36,542 bases of DNA, from assembly GCA_030849065.1 (NCBI GenBank), contig JASAON010001470.1:1-36542 (forward strand). The letters are read 5' to 3'. Below are positions 26,601 through 34,934 of this stretch, piece by piece. The notes under the pieces are model-generated. The model saw only the letters and a list, made by a program, of their open reading frames with translations, was not told the DNA's origin and made no database searches. Each line of letters begins with the position of its first letter. The first letter of the stretch is position 1. This stretch comes from Jaenimonas drosophilae. Its lineage: Eukaryota; Euglenozoa; Kinetoplastea; Trypanosomatida; Trypanosomatidae. Both the position numbers and the translations under genes were made by a program.

Positions 26601-27873
26601 CCAGCCGAGCGGCTGCGTCACTCGTACCTAGCGCAGCATGATGAGCTTGTTCCTTCACCATTGCCATGCGTGCCTCAACCTGGGACTGAACAATGGGCTG
26701 ATCTCCGCTCTTCTTGGCAGCATCGGTGTGGGCCTTCATCACGGCAAAGGCTGGGTCCGCACCAGCGTTGCTAGCTGCGTTGGCCTCCTGCTCAAGCATC
26801 TCGTACTGAATGGCACCCTGTGCAGCAATGGCCGCACCCTGCTCCACCGTGATTCCCGAGGGAAGGGGCTCCATGCCTGACTTCGGCAGGCCAGAGATGG
26901 GATCAATCTCTACCGGCGCAGTGGTCTTAGACGTGGACTGAAGCGCTTGGTAGGCTCCGTACGTCTGAATCTTCATCTTCGTCTTGGCAACTTCCAGCGG
27001 ATTGGCGGTGCCACTCAGAGCTTGGTAGGTCTGGTCTGGATCGAGATCCACCACACCCGAGATGATTCCGTGATACACATCGCCCATCTCCAGCTGTCGT
27101 TGTTCTTCTTCCTCAATGAGCGTCTCCTGTGTTTGCAGGCTTTGGTGCACGGCCTTGCGCTCTTCTCCCTCGATCAGCCACATTCGGTCCTTGTACTTGG
27201 TGTCGGCCAAATGCTTCCACGAAGAATCCGACCACCGTTGGTCAGACGGTAGCACTCGCCGACGGCCATGTTCATCGTAATGATCCAGGTAGTCGGTGTA
27301 GCCCTGCGGCCAAATCATGCGGTCCTTCTGCACTTTAAATGAACGATCCTTCCAGTGCAAGTACCACTCCTGCTCTCGGTCGATGGGGTCTTGGATATAC
27401 AAGTCAAAACGATCTCGAATATCCTGAACTACTTCTTCAGAGGTGGGAATCAGTGACTTCTTCCATCGCACCTCCCACGGCAGACCATCAACATCTTGCT
27501 GCTCCTGGAGCATCTTGCGACGCTTCTGCGGGGAGCTCTGCGTCAGCTGCTCTCCAGGCCCCATATTTCCAAACTTTTTCTGCATCGCTCGTTCCTTTTC
27601 CATGTCCGTACGTCTTCGATGTTCGTCTGAAACATCCGGAATTTTGACGTGCTCCAAATTGTTTAAGCCAAACTGAAGATGGTGGGTGAGGTCTGGTGAC
27701 TCCACAATTGAGACTTGGTTTCCCGTCGTGGGATCAGCATTGGGCTGGCCACGATGTTTGTCGCGGGATGAGCCTAGAGAGTGCTGCGTTTGATACCGAC
27801 GACCCTCCTGCAGAGCTTGCGGAGGAGGTCGCGAGAGCGACGCAATGGCACACCGACTCACAAAGGATTGCAT
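23605..27873 (-). CDS. Large probable mitochondrial protein of unknown function
   Basis: 1422 residues with no domain I recognise. The N-terminus MQSFVSRCAIASLSRPPPQA is rich in Arg, Ser and Ala with no acid, typical of a mitochondrial presequence. The chain is hydrophilic and rich in Trp, Tyr and Arg, with WEVRWKKSLIP near residue 130, an Ala/Ser/Glu-rich middle (~330-480), SLPWETDSVVDPYRG at ~690, and long helical stretches to the end (YNERRGRITLALDISDRCLE, LWLRYMGDLYYEHSELMMRQ). It has a poly-Gln run (CTG repeat on the plus strand, 23691-23713) just before the C-terminus. Size and style resemble lineage-specific kinetoplastid mitochondrial proteins, such as those of the mitoribosome or RNA metabolism, but that is a guess from style only. 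The start at 27873 follows TTTTCCTACAG; upstream codons lack a presequence. Confidence 0.85.
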   Translation of the reverse strand: MQSFVSRCAIASLSRPPPQALQEGRRYQTQHSLGSSRDKHRGQPNADPTTGNQVSIVESPDLTHHLQFGLNNLEHVKIPDVSDEHRRRTDMEKERAMQKKFGNMGPGEQLTQSSPQKRRKMLQEQQDVDGLPWEVRWKKSLIPTSEEVVQDIRDRFDLYIQDPIDREQEWYLHWKDRSFKVQKDRMIWPQGYTDYLDHYDEHGRRRVLPSDQRWSDSSWKHLADTKYKDRMWLIEGEERKAVHQSLQTQETLIEEEEQRQLEMGDVYHGIISGVVDLDPDQTYQALSGTANPLEVAKTKMKIQTYGAYQALQSTSKTTAPVEIDPISGLPKSGMEPLPSGITVEQGAAIAAQGAIQYEMLEQEANAASNAGADPAFAVMKAHTDAAKKSGDQPIVQSQVEARMAMVKEQAHHAALGTSDAAARLERTMETIESPLLREAEAASSTPPPQSNDPTTSATEGYMSVESRPDDAEPNVPGELYRVPQSRELGDMPQWYRETLVETEPLIRSYGLVGDPLEAMQPEREFYTPPLMKEEDRITNDDAAGGGSVFDQEKLHKLRSLPELVEGFKPLPLYRDAASSASVVGDASTAASALTGADGKPLKKSERLKRERLERLRKSKLQYDPDVLLPSLPWETDSVVDPYRGIAKEDAIDFNKKDLELSWKAYRDTFQQCITEFGSLTQVTSEEKCERMLFDTMDRFRSGMVGDHPAIPEEAEDVLRLVFEAHTKHFLGDFYKYKGNRLTEAKTVKSEADELLRRASAKSKLLGQNFMNFIQEMTSLELDTIRKNPVQRYVVLVRDKKYESLAKPFMKWMQNELSPFNATQFESYEQLETHREFLMRHVNEARRKCPNRVEGISDSARDGAVEAFYHWCRGALCFYAGKHLHRMFIDYAETRFRSRAEELFEDSIEWFGNYASAAKDVVQIPIPEADPPYEYDEKDFLDGESAIIAEISGHLDKAEGLWHSGTSKRWYPMTDETEYMWYNERRGRITLALDISDRCLENVNKKTHPSIHPFPERARIFLEGAPLTQETAEHLWLRYMGDLYYEHSELMMRQGRFQMGHNYREKCLNFYHTAIRTAQERLPTSWTAPVLTTAKYMMRVYVPGAGEVERHVKELETLVDRLFAVPEPSHWVEPFSELPYRLAIVHANIPAYGELITKEVARQLNWQPSNELLMKNMERRSKGFGNLPELDEYYRTVNEVAQRLFRDKILRWRAREREGSDPYLFWTHLYFAFRVHPKDDVERQQLWDIYEPAYLYIYTQCALANRVRGQYLINDALRRICQILTEGNVEQRQTLLTELNKVREKLVHLVDRQEMDRTITSLEAFSKSPTQPPYMYGTGLLYREAVKHERIAQNPLLRTKLASKDYAEMKDRQDAVRAHGGSLHPHTAQQQQQQQQDGGGCSKFGDEPCDSQAPPTTKQMFSD
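23691..23713. repeat. CTG repeat coding poly-Gln
   Basis: Seven to eight CTG/GCT units on the plus strand, read CAG (Gln) on the coding strand near the C-terminus of the 1422-residue protein. Confidence 0.85.
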
Positions 27874-27901
27874 TGGATCCACCACGCAGTGCCTAGGAAG
27901 A

Positions 27902-27928
27902 CTGTAGGAAAACAGAAGAACGAAAAGA
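27902..27928 (-). promoter_or_regulatory. Candidate trans-splice acceptor for the 1422-residue protein gene
   Basis: The minus strand reads a clear C/T tract (27928-27907) and CCTACAG, AG at 27902-27903, 29 bases before the ATG. Confidence 0.6.
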
Positions 27929-28117
27929 CCAGAGGACATGAATGTGTGCTCTTCAATCAAGATACACTGAACAAGTGGAGGCATATGGTGTTGGTTATCT
28001 TCACAGCGCTGCTCACCGACTCGGAGAGCTTTGATTGACATTGCAAGATCAACGTAATATGGTTATGCTGTCCAAAATCTTCCCCAAGAAGATTGGCACT
28101 TCCTCAGTCACAATGAC

Positions 28118-30022
28118 CTATGAAATCGGCACGGTGCGCTGCTTCTTAACATCGGCCACCACCGATTTCGATTGAACGGGCAACGGCTTCGGTGGACGAG
28201 CTGGAAGCTTTTCACCGCGAAGAATTTTTTGGATGTCTTCGCCAGTGAGGGTCTCGTGGGTCAGTAGGTGTGCGGCAATCGCATCGAGTTGGCTACGGTG
28301 CTTCACTAGCATTTCCTTCGTCTCCAGGTATGCTTGCTGGACCAGATTGTGCACCTCCACCTCAATCTTCTGCTTCGTTTCATCGGACATGTACGCACCT
28401 TCAGCAGTATCAGCGGAGCCGTAATCCACAAACCCGAGAGAGTCGCTAAAGCCAAACCGTCTCACCATGTTTCGTGCCATGTTCGTGGCTTGCTGGAAGT
28501 CAGAGCCTGCACCAGAGGTTATATCATGTGGGCCTAACAAAATTTCTTCACCAACACGACCTGCCACACACACCTTCAAGCGAGAGAGACACTGTCGCTT
28601 ACTTTGGCTGTACTTATCACGTTCTGGAAGCTGCAGTACCAACCCCATCACGCCGCTTCCTCGTGGAACAATGGTGGCCTTGTGCACGGGATCAGCACCT
28701 TCATCCCGAAGAAGGATCGCACTCAGTGCATGTCCGCCTTCGTGGTAGGCAGTCACCCGGCGCTCCTCTTCTGGAATGATCTTGGTGCTCTCGGTTCCCA
28801 TCGTCACCCGATCCTTTGCGTACTCGATTTCATCCTTGGAAACCTTTGATTTGCCGAGAACAGCCGCTCGAATCGCTGCGAGATTGACCAAGTTGCTCAG
28901 TTCCGCTCCTGTGAAACCGGTGGTTCCACGGGCAATGTCCATGGCGTTGACGGTATCATCTCGTTGAACCTTGTCGAGATACACCTGCAGCACCTCAGCT
29001 CGTCCCTTCATATCCGGTGGGTCAACCGAAATCGTCGTATCCAGACGTCCAGGGCGGGTGAGAGCCTTATCCAAGGTTTCAGGTGTGTTGGTGGCCGCCA
29101 GAACAAAAATGGACTCGTTCGACTGGAATCCATCCATCTCTGCAAGCAGCTGATTCAAGGTCATGCGAGAGTGGGCATGATCCACTTGAGATCGGCGTCC
29201 GCCCAGAGCATCAATTTCGTCGATAAAAATAAGCGCTGGTGCAGCTTCTTTTGCTGCGGCAAATAGCTCCCGCACCCTCCTCGATCCGACACCGACAAAC
29301 ATTTCATCAAACTCACTTCCCGTTGCGTAGAAAAAGGTAACTCCAGCTTCTTTTGCGATTGCCTTTGCAAGAAGCGTTTTCCCGCAACCAGGAGGTCCAA
29401 CGAGGAGTGCACCTTTAGGAAGCCGACCTCCCAGACGACGAAACTTTTCAGGATCTTTGAGGAACTCCACAATCTCTTCCAGCTCCTTCTTGGCCTCATC
29501 ACAGCCCCTAATGCTCTCAAACGTAACCTCCAAGTCGTTCAAATCCACTGGATGTACTGAGCTAGTCATGGAGAAACCCGAGTTCTTTCCGACAATGCTC
29601 ATGGAGCTGCCATCTTGCATACGAGACACTAGCGAGTCGTAGATCGAAAGGGCACAATTGAGGCTCAAAAGGATAAAGGCACCAAACAGAATGCGATTGA
29701 GCCACGAGGGCGACCTGTCGGCGGAAACAACCACAAGAGGCTTTGCTTGTGTGCCCAAGTCAGTGGGGTTCAGTAATGGTGCCTCCGCTTTGGAACGTCT
29801 GTAGTAGTCTTCATCTTCATACCTCGACCTGTTGTAGCTGTACCGTGTGCTAGGATCTGAAAAATGATCCGGTGGGGGTGGAGGTGGGTACTCATGACGA
29901 TGGTGTGAGTACAATCGACTTGGCGAGATGCACGCGACAGGCCACATGGATGTCCGCGCGTCCTTACAAAGGCGACCAAATATTGCCCTTCGGAGCTGTC
30001 GTCGGCTAAGATTGGGCTGCAT
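28118..30022 (-). CDS. YME1: Mitochondrial AAA metalloprotease, FtsH/Yme1 (i-AAA) type
   Basis: 634 residues from the preferred start MQPNLSRRQLRRAIFGRL, an Arg-rich presequence. One membrane helix (ILFGAFILLSLNCALSI, ~108-125) precedes an AAA domain: Walker A GPPGCGKT from residue 209, Walker B LIFIDEIDALGG, and the second region of homology with TRPGRLD. The peptidase domain has the zinc site HEGGH at ~427 and the family stretch HKATIVPRGSGVMG, then ITSGAGSDFQQAT supplying the third ligand. A single helix fits the i-AAA class, whose active site faces the intermembrane space; m-AAA proteins have two. It degrades misfolded inner-membrane and intermembrane-space proteins. Upstream in-frame ATGs reach 30160, but the pyrimidine tract and CAG at 30043-30044 lie inside that extension. 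Confidence 0.92.
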   Translation of the reverse strand: MQPNLSRRQLRRAIFGRLCKDARTSMWPVACISPSRLYSHHRHEYPPPPPPDHFSDPSTRYSYNRSRYEDEDYYRRSKAEAPLLNPTDLGTQAKPLVVVSADRSPSWLNRILFGAFILLSLNCALSIYDSLVSRMQDGSSMSIVGKNSGFSMTSSVHPVDLNDLEVTFESIRGCDEAKKELEEIVEFLKDPEKFRRLGGRLPKGALLVGPPGCGKTLLAKAIAKEAGVTFFYATGSEFDEMFVGVGSRRVRELFAAAKEAAPALIFIDEIDALGGRRSQVDHAHSRMTLNQLLAEMDGFQSNESIFVLAATNTPETLDKALTRPGRLDTTISVDPPDMKGRAEVLQVYLDKVQRDDTVNAMDIARGTTGFTGAELSNLVNLAAIRAAVLGKSKVSKDEIEYAKDRVTMGTESTKIIPEEERRVTAYHEGGHALSAILLRDEGADPVHKATIVPRGSGVMGLVLQLPERDKYSQSKRQCLSRLKVCVAGRVGEEILLGPHDITSGAGSDFQQATNMARNMVRRFGFSDSLGFVDYGSADTAEGAYMSDETKQKIEVEVHNLVQQAYLETKEMLVKHRSQLDAIAAHLLTHETLTGEDIQKILRGEKLPARPPKPLPVQSKSVVADVKKQRTVPIS

Positions 30023-30042
30023 CTCAGGCTTGTTAGTAAGAG

Positions 30043-30075
30043 CTGAAGTGAGCTTGGGAGAAAGACAGAAGAAAC
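30043..30075 (-). promoter_or_regulatory. Candidate trans-splice acceptor deciding the Yme1-like start
   Basis: Minus-strand C/T tract (30075-30051) and ACTTCAG, AG at 30043-30044, 21 bases before the ATG at 30022. If used, the longer in-frame start at 30160 is excluded. Confidence 0.55.
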
Positions 30076-30209
30076 GGTGCATACAGAGTGCAGAGATCGT
30101 CCAAACGAAGGAACTTCTGCATTTAGCCATGCTCGCAGTAGTGTTTTCTTTTTGGTGCATAAAACTCTCTTAATGGGTGGGTGACAGTTTCATTTGAGGA
30201 TTTGAGAGG

Positions 30210-33035
30210 TCAGCTAAGCTGATATGTTTCCATCAAAATTGCACAGAACTGAGGGGGGATCTTGCTTAGCTCTTCCTTTAGAAGATCATTACAGTTCCCT
30301 CCGGCGCAGATAAATACCGCTCTAATGGATTCGGCAGTCTCTGGGAACAGTTCGGCAGACTGCTGCCAGCTGTAAATCAATCTCAAGAGATCACCGAGCA
30401 ATGCGCGCATCATATCGGTAGACGCACACGCTACCTTCGCAATGCGAGTCGTTGCTTCTGATTTCTCATAAGAATTTTCAAGCTGTGCAAGAACCTTGCA
30501 AGCAACACCAACTGGGATGATGGGAATGAACTTCGTGTTTTCCAGTAGGCGGCAGATATCACACGCCATCTGGCCATAGAAAAACAGAGAATCACCGAAG
30601 ATGTCACAGCGGAGTTGCATACAAGCAACACCTACAGCTTGTGTCATGACGTCCTGACTCTCCATTGAACTGCACGCAATCAAAACAATTAATCGCACCA
30701 AGGTTGCCATAATTTGGGGGAAATCAGCATTTGTTACGCACTCTTGCGCCCGTCGAACCACCCGCAAAACTAATTCAGCAGGAATGGCGGAGGCACCAAG
30801 AGCTTGAACAAAACAGCTGAGGACGCTCGCCGCACCCATTTGGATTTCCGGAACTTGGCTCCTCTCAAAAATTGCTACTACTGAAGCTAAAAGGCTCCAA
30901 GAAGAACTCGCTACCCACTTCTCCAAATCCGCTGTTCCAACAAGTGCAGTAAATCCCCCACTAATCAACAAGCTGCTGAAAACAAGGTCGTTATCATCCA
31001 GTGCATCCCTGGAAACCATATCTTTCAACACTTCAGACCAGTTATTCAGGCACACGAGAGCGAACTGCGAATCGGGAAATTGTGCACAATACGAGATAAC
31101 CGCTCGATCGATAGAGAAGATGTCCTTGTTTACCAGCTCATTTGGAGTTTGATTCACGAAGACTTTTGCGTACGATACTTCAAACAATCCAGCTCTCTTT
31201 GTTCGTTCTTCCTTAAGGAGATGCCCGAATTGCATCACTTCCGGCGAGTTCCGCGATTGACGGACAACTTTCCCCAGGAGATCGACAAGTAGCGATAATG
31301 TCCTCGTTGTGTACACTGGAAGGCAGGCGAATATGCACTGATACAGCCTGGGGAAGTTTCGGATCATCACCTCCATCTTTCCACAGGAATCCAGAAGAAC
31401 AAAGGTATGATTCAACGCTGAAACACATGCGTGTTGAATTCTTCGGCTTCTACACTGCAAACGTTCCATTATCGTGCAAATAATAGAGTCCACAACACTT
31501 CGCTTGGGGTCATTGGGGTCATCGGAATTGGGTAATGTGTTTTCCACAAGGCGAGAGAGACACCAGACAGCAATACTCCCAACGCAAATGTGCTCTGTTT
31601 CATTGCTGGCAAATTGAAGAACTTGCGGTAATATTGATGGCAGCAGAGAATCGAGCTCGTTTGAACAACCTCTAGCAATAGTTCCAACGAGAACAATCCC
31701 CACCTCGCGCAACTTCCACTCAGACGCGACCCATAACTGAGAGAGTTCTTTTGCAACCGCTTCAAATGCTTGGGAGGATGAGTACGTAGTTAGTTTGTCT
31801 ACGCAATTTAATGCGGATCGACGAATAGATATGGCTGCATCGTCCTCATTGAGCGTGTCGTCAGCTGTGATATCCTTCGTGCCTTGTTGGAGGTCAAAGC
31901 AGACGGCTACATTATCTCTCACCAAATAGTCATCACTCTCCAGAATGCTTGCCACTTCTTCGTCGCACATTACAGACAGTCTTACCAATGAAGGAATCAA
32001 GCTGGAGACACTTGAGTCAATCGGCTGCGTTAAGAATGACAAGGCGCAATCACCCCCAGTTCTCTCAAAGATATCCAGAATACCTGAGATGAGATCGATT
32101 GCGGCAGCACACAACTCACCTCGAGCTGACTGTCCATCGGCAATTACGTTCATGGTGCTCACTACCCAATACTGCTGCATTCTAGGCATCTCTGGAGAAA
32201 TGTCACCAAAGTATTCAAAATAATCTAGAAGAAGGAGACAAGTTCGTAGCACTACCCCATAGAATGCACTGTCGCCGAAATAGCCTCCTTCTACAATACT
32301 AGTGCACACCTTCGAGAATGCCCAGCTGGCGTTTACAAGGCCCTGCTGAAGCGGCGATAGGGATTCAACACTCCAATCCAACAACGACGATTGCTCGTAA
32401 GTGTTGAAACACATTCTAAATCCAGCCTTCCGCAGCTCTATGGATGCGTCATTGGAGAGAATTAGCTCGGACACTTTGAGGATGACATGTTCACTGGAAT
32501 GCCCGACCTGCCGTGGCACATCCTCCATCAAATACTGAAGTGCATAGAGTGAAGCAAGCGACTGCAACCCACCCTTGGGGAGCAATTCGTTGAGCAAAAC
32601 AGAAGCAAGATCAGCAATGCCGCTATCCATCCACCACTCGACCGATGTCAAGGATGTGACCTTTGAAATTATTTGTGCTGACGCTCGTGCAAGTTGAGGA
32701 TCACTAGGCTCCCGAAGACATTCCAAAGCACATCTTGCTGCCTCCATTACTGCAGCCTCCCCCAGAGCGTACTTCGCCGTTGAAATGTTGTTTTTTAAGG
32801 TGACTCCGGCGAGTTGCCTGTAGAGAGACCAAGGGACAGACAACTGGATCTCAACAGGACAGCATGCTGACTTCATGATGCACCCAAGAAGAATACAGAA
32901 TGTGGGGTTCTTCTCGTGTTGTTTGAGGTTCTCATACGCTTGCCTCGAATTAGTAACTGCGATGCCATTTTCGTGGAGAAGCTGGATGACAGCAGTCAGT
33001 TCGTTAGTGCTTGGCACAAAACGCTCTGTGCTCAT
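30210..33035 (-). CDS. TNPO1: Transportin-like karyopherin beta-2
   Basis: 941 residues of HEAT-type repeats, close to the ~890 of human transportin. The N-terminus has LAGVTLKNNI, matching the second repeat of the importin-beta family. The centre, SIRRSALNCVDKLTTYSS and ASEWKLREVGIVLVGTIARG followed by CSNELDSLLPSILPQVL and VWCLSRLVENTLP, follows transportin repeats 8-10. The C-terminal LSKIPPQFCAILMETYQL matches the terminal repeat. Transportins import PY-NLS cargoes such as RNA-binding proteins and release them on Ran-GTP. The acidic loop of repeat 8, about 60 residues in human, is cut to roughly 20 (DLQQGTKDITADDTLNEDDA). Overall similarity is low, so another importin-beta is possible. 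The ATG is the first in frame after a pyrimidine tract. Confidence 0.7.
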   Translation of the reverse strand: MSTERFVPSTNELTAVIQLLHENGIAVTNSRQAYENLKQHEKNPTFCILLGCIMKSACCPVEIQLSVPWSLYRQLAGVTLKNNISTAKYALGEAAVMEAARCALECLREPSDPQLARASAQIISKVTSLTSVEWWMDSGIADLASVLLNELLPKGGLQSLASLYALQYLMEDVPRQVGHSSEHVILKVSELILSNDASIELRKAGFRMCFNTYEQSSLLDWSVESLSPLQQGLVNASWAFSKVCTSIVEGGYFGDSAFYGVVLRTCLLLLDYFEYFGDISPEMPRMQQYWVVSTMNVIADGQSARGELCAAAIDLISGILDIFERTGGDCALSFLTQPIDSSVSSLIPSLVRLSVMCDEEVASILESDDYLVRDNVAVCFDLQQGTKDITADDTLNEDDAAISIRRSALNCVDKLTTYSSSQAFEAVAKELSQLWVASEWKLREVGIVLVGTIARGCSNELDSLLPSILPQVLQFASNETEHICVGSIAVWCLSRLVENTLPNSDDPNDPKRSVVDSIICTIMERLQCRSRRIQHACVSALNHTFVLLDSCGKMEVMIRNFPRLYQCIFACLPVYTTRTLSLLVDLLGKVVRQSRNSPEVMQFGHLLKEERTKRAGLFEVSYAKVFVNQTPNELVNKDIFSIDRAVISYCAQFPDSQFALVCLNNWSEVLKDMVSRDALDDNDLVFSSLLISGGFTALVGTADLEKWVASSSWSLLASVVAIFERSQVPEIQMGAASVLSCFVQALGASAIPAELVLRVVRRAQECVTNADFPQIMATLVRLIVLIACSSMESQDVMTQAVGVACMQLRCDIFGDSLFFYGQMACDICRLLENTKFIPIIPVGVACKVLAQLENSYEKSEATTRIAKVACASTDMMRALLGDLLRLIYSWQQSAELFPETAESIRAVFICAGGNCNDLLKEELSKIPPQFCAILMETYQLS

Positions 33036-33443
33036 TCTCTCTTATCTTAGACTACTGTAATACGATGAGCTACGCAACAAGTGATAGAAGAAGTGAGAGA
33101 ACATGTTGGTTAGTGATCAGTCAACACCAGAAGCTCCTTCCATTACGCGCAGCAACGAACACAGGATCATCATACAATGGTACTCAAACCGAAAAGAGTG
33201 AAGGCATTGGACTCACGAGGGAGTCTTATGCTGCAAACAGTCCTGGAGGGGCGTTGCGTTGAACTGTATTTGGTATTCAGAAAACGGAAACAGTGATGTA
33301 AACAGAGGGCCCTCAAAGCATCCCTACCGCATCACCAGAGAACGAAAACGCAACATCAGAGAGCACTGACGGACAGGGAAGCACTCACACAAAAAAAATA
33401 ATAGGAAAATCACACTAGGTGTTCCACATCCGAGGAGAGCTTC
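33036..33443. other. Intergenic region between UGDH stop and transportin-like start
   Basis: About 408 bases. On the minus strand, roughly 33105-33079 is a C/T-rich stretch leading to GCGTAG (about 33070), a likely splice acceptor ~35 bases before the ATG. The high end has a short A-rich run at 33390-33402. No RNA gene seen. Confidence 0.5.
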
Positions 33444-34934
33444 CTAAATCTGGAAATTGTCAGACGTCTCAGATTGACTGCCAATGGTATGCACTACAAA
33501 TCCAATTTTCTTCAGCTTTTCAGAATCCAGGAGAATCCTTCCATCAAAGAGGAATGCAGGCTTGGACATACTGTCGAAAATCTTTTGGTAGTCAAGGGTC
33601 TTGAACTCATCCCATTCAGTAAGAACCAAGAGGGCTGCTGCTCCCACTGCTGCATCTTCAGCTGAGTTATGCACGTGTACAGTTCCTCGAATTGTATTGA
33701 TGAGGGGCTCTTTGGGGCTGTGTGGGCTCATTTGGGATCTCACATCACTGTCGTGCTCCATGAAATACTCAAGCTCCATATACACTGACTCAGCAGACAC
33801 TTTGGGGTCGTAAATGTGGAGTGTGGCACCTTCGGCAAGTAGTCGACTGCAGATATAAATGGCAGGGCTCTCTCGCGTATCACCAGTATTTTTCTTGAAG
33901 GCAAACCCAAGTACAGCAATGTGCTTCCTACTCACAGTGTCAAAGCACTGGTGAACAACAGAGCGATAGAAGCGCTCTTTTTGGTAGTTGTTCATTGTGA
34001 TTACCTGCATCCAATATTCAGCAACCTCAGGAAGGTTCAATGACTCACAAATGTAGGTGAGATTCAGAATATCCTTCTGGAAGCATGAACCGCCAAAACC
34101 CACTGAGGGATGTAAAAAGTTCGGACCAATACGATGATCTTTCCCAATAACACGACTGACTTCCATAACTTCTGCCCCAGTCCTCTCACAGAGGGCAGAA
34201 ATCGAATTGATAGACGAAATTCTCTGGGCCAAGAATGCATTGGCAACCAGCTTGGAGAGCTCACTGGACCACAGGTTTGTAGCGATGATACGTTCTTGAG
34301 GAACCCAATTGCGGTAAACCGACGATAAAAGCTCAATAGCCGAAGGATCCTGTCCTCCGATGAGGACTCGGTCGGGATTTTGCAAATCGCTCATTGCCGT
34401 CCCTTCCGCAAGGAACTCTGGGTTGCTGACAATTGAAAATGAAGCACCACCTTCTCCAGAATAGGAGTCCAAAATGCGCTTCACAAGGAGACTGCAGCGA
34501 ACTGGTACAGTACTCTTCTCAACAATAACTTTGTGTCCCTTCTTTACTGTTTCACCAATAAGCCGTGAACAGCTCTCAATAAAGAAGAGATCAGCTGCCT
34601 TACCTGCCCCAACACCGCAAGTCTTCGTTGGTGTGTTCACTGAGATGAATATGATGTCTGCCTCCTGAAGAACACTCATGTCTGTTGTGAAAAAGAGATT
34701 CTTTCCCCGTGTTGCAAAAACTGCATCTGCGAGCCCTGGTTCGTAAATGGGAAGACTCGAAGGTGCATTTGGCTTTGTGGGGGCTGGGGAGTTCCACGCA
34801 TTAATTCGGGGAGCTGAAATATCGCAAACAACAACCTTTATGTGGGGACAATTGTTTGCTATCACAGCCATAGTTGGCCCACCAACGTAACCTGCACCGA
34901 TACAGACAACGGTAAGAGGCTTCTTGTCGCCCAT
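33444..34934 (-). CDS. UGDH: UDP-glucose 6-dehydrogenase
   Basis: 496 residues, equal to the eukaryotic family length. It oxidises UDP-glucose to UDP-glucuronate with two NAD+, feeding UDP-xylose and glucuronate-containing glycans. The NAD-binding loop VCIGAGYVGGPT is at residues ~10-21. ISVNTPTKTCGVGAGKAADL and IVEKSTVPVRC follow in the Rossmann domain. The catalytic Cys is in HPSVGFGGSCFQKDILNL, at 284 (276 in human). FAFKKNTGDTRESPAI and the NAD/UDP-binding EWDEFK close the second half. All active-site blocks are intact. UGDH is present in some kinetoplastids and missing in others. The ATG at 34934 follows TCTCCTCTAG and a second AG; it is the first protein gene of the leftward run. Confidence 0.95.
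   Translation of the reverse strand: MGDKKPLTVVCIGAGYVGGPTMAVIANNCPHIKVVVCDISAPRINAWNSPAPTKPNAPSSLPIYEPGLADAVFATRGKNLFFTTDMSVLQEADIIFISVNTPTKTCGVGAGKAADLFFIESCSRLIGETVKKGHKVIVEKSTVPVRCSLLVKRILDSYSGEGGASFSIVSNPEFLAEGTAMSDLQNPDRVLIGGQDPSAIELLSSVYRNWVPQERIIATNLWSSELSKLVANAFLAQRISSINSISALCERTGAEVMEVSRVIGKDHRIGPNFLHPSVGFGGSCFQKDILNLTYICESLNLPEVAEYWMQVITMNNYQKERFYRSVVHQCFDTVSRKHIAVLGFAFKKNTGDTRESPAIYICSRLLAEGATLHIYDPKVSAESVYMELEYFMEHDSDVRSQMSPHSPKEPLINTIRGTVHVHNSAEDAAVGAAALLVLTEWDEFKTLDYQKIFDSMSKPAFLFDGRILLDSEKLKKIGFVVHTIGSQSETSDNFQI

Noticed and set aside
27874..28041. Longer in-frame start for the 1422-residue protein
   Set aside because: The extension contains the pyrimidine tract and CAG acceptor, and the downstream ATG opens a clear mitochondrial presequence.
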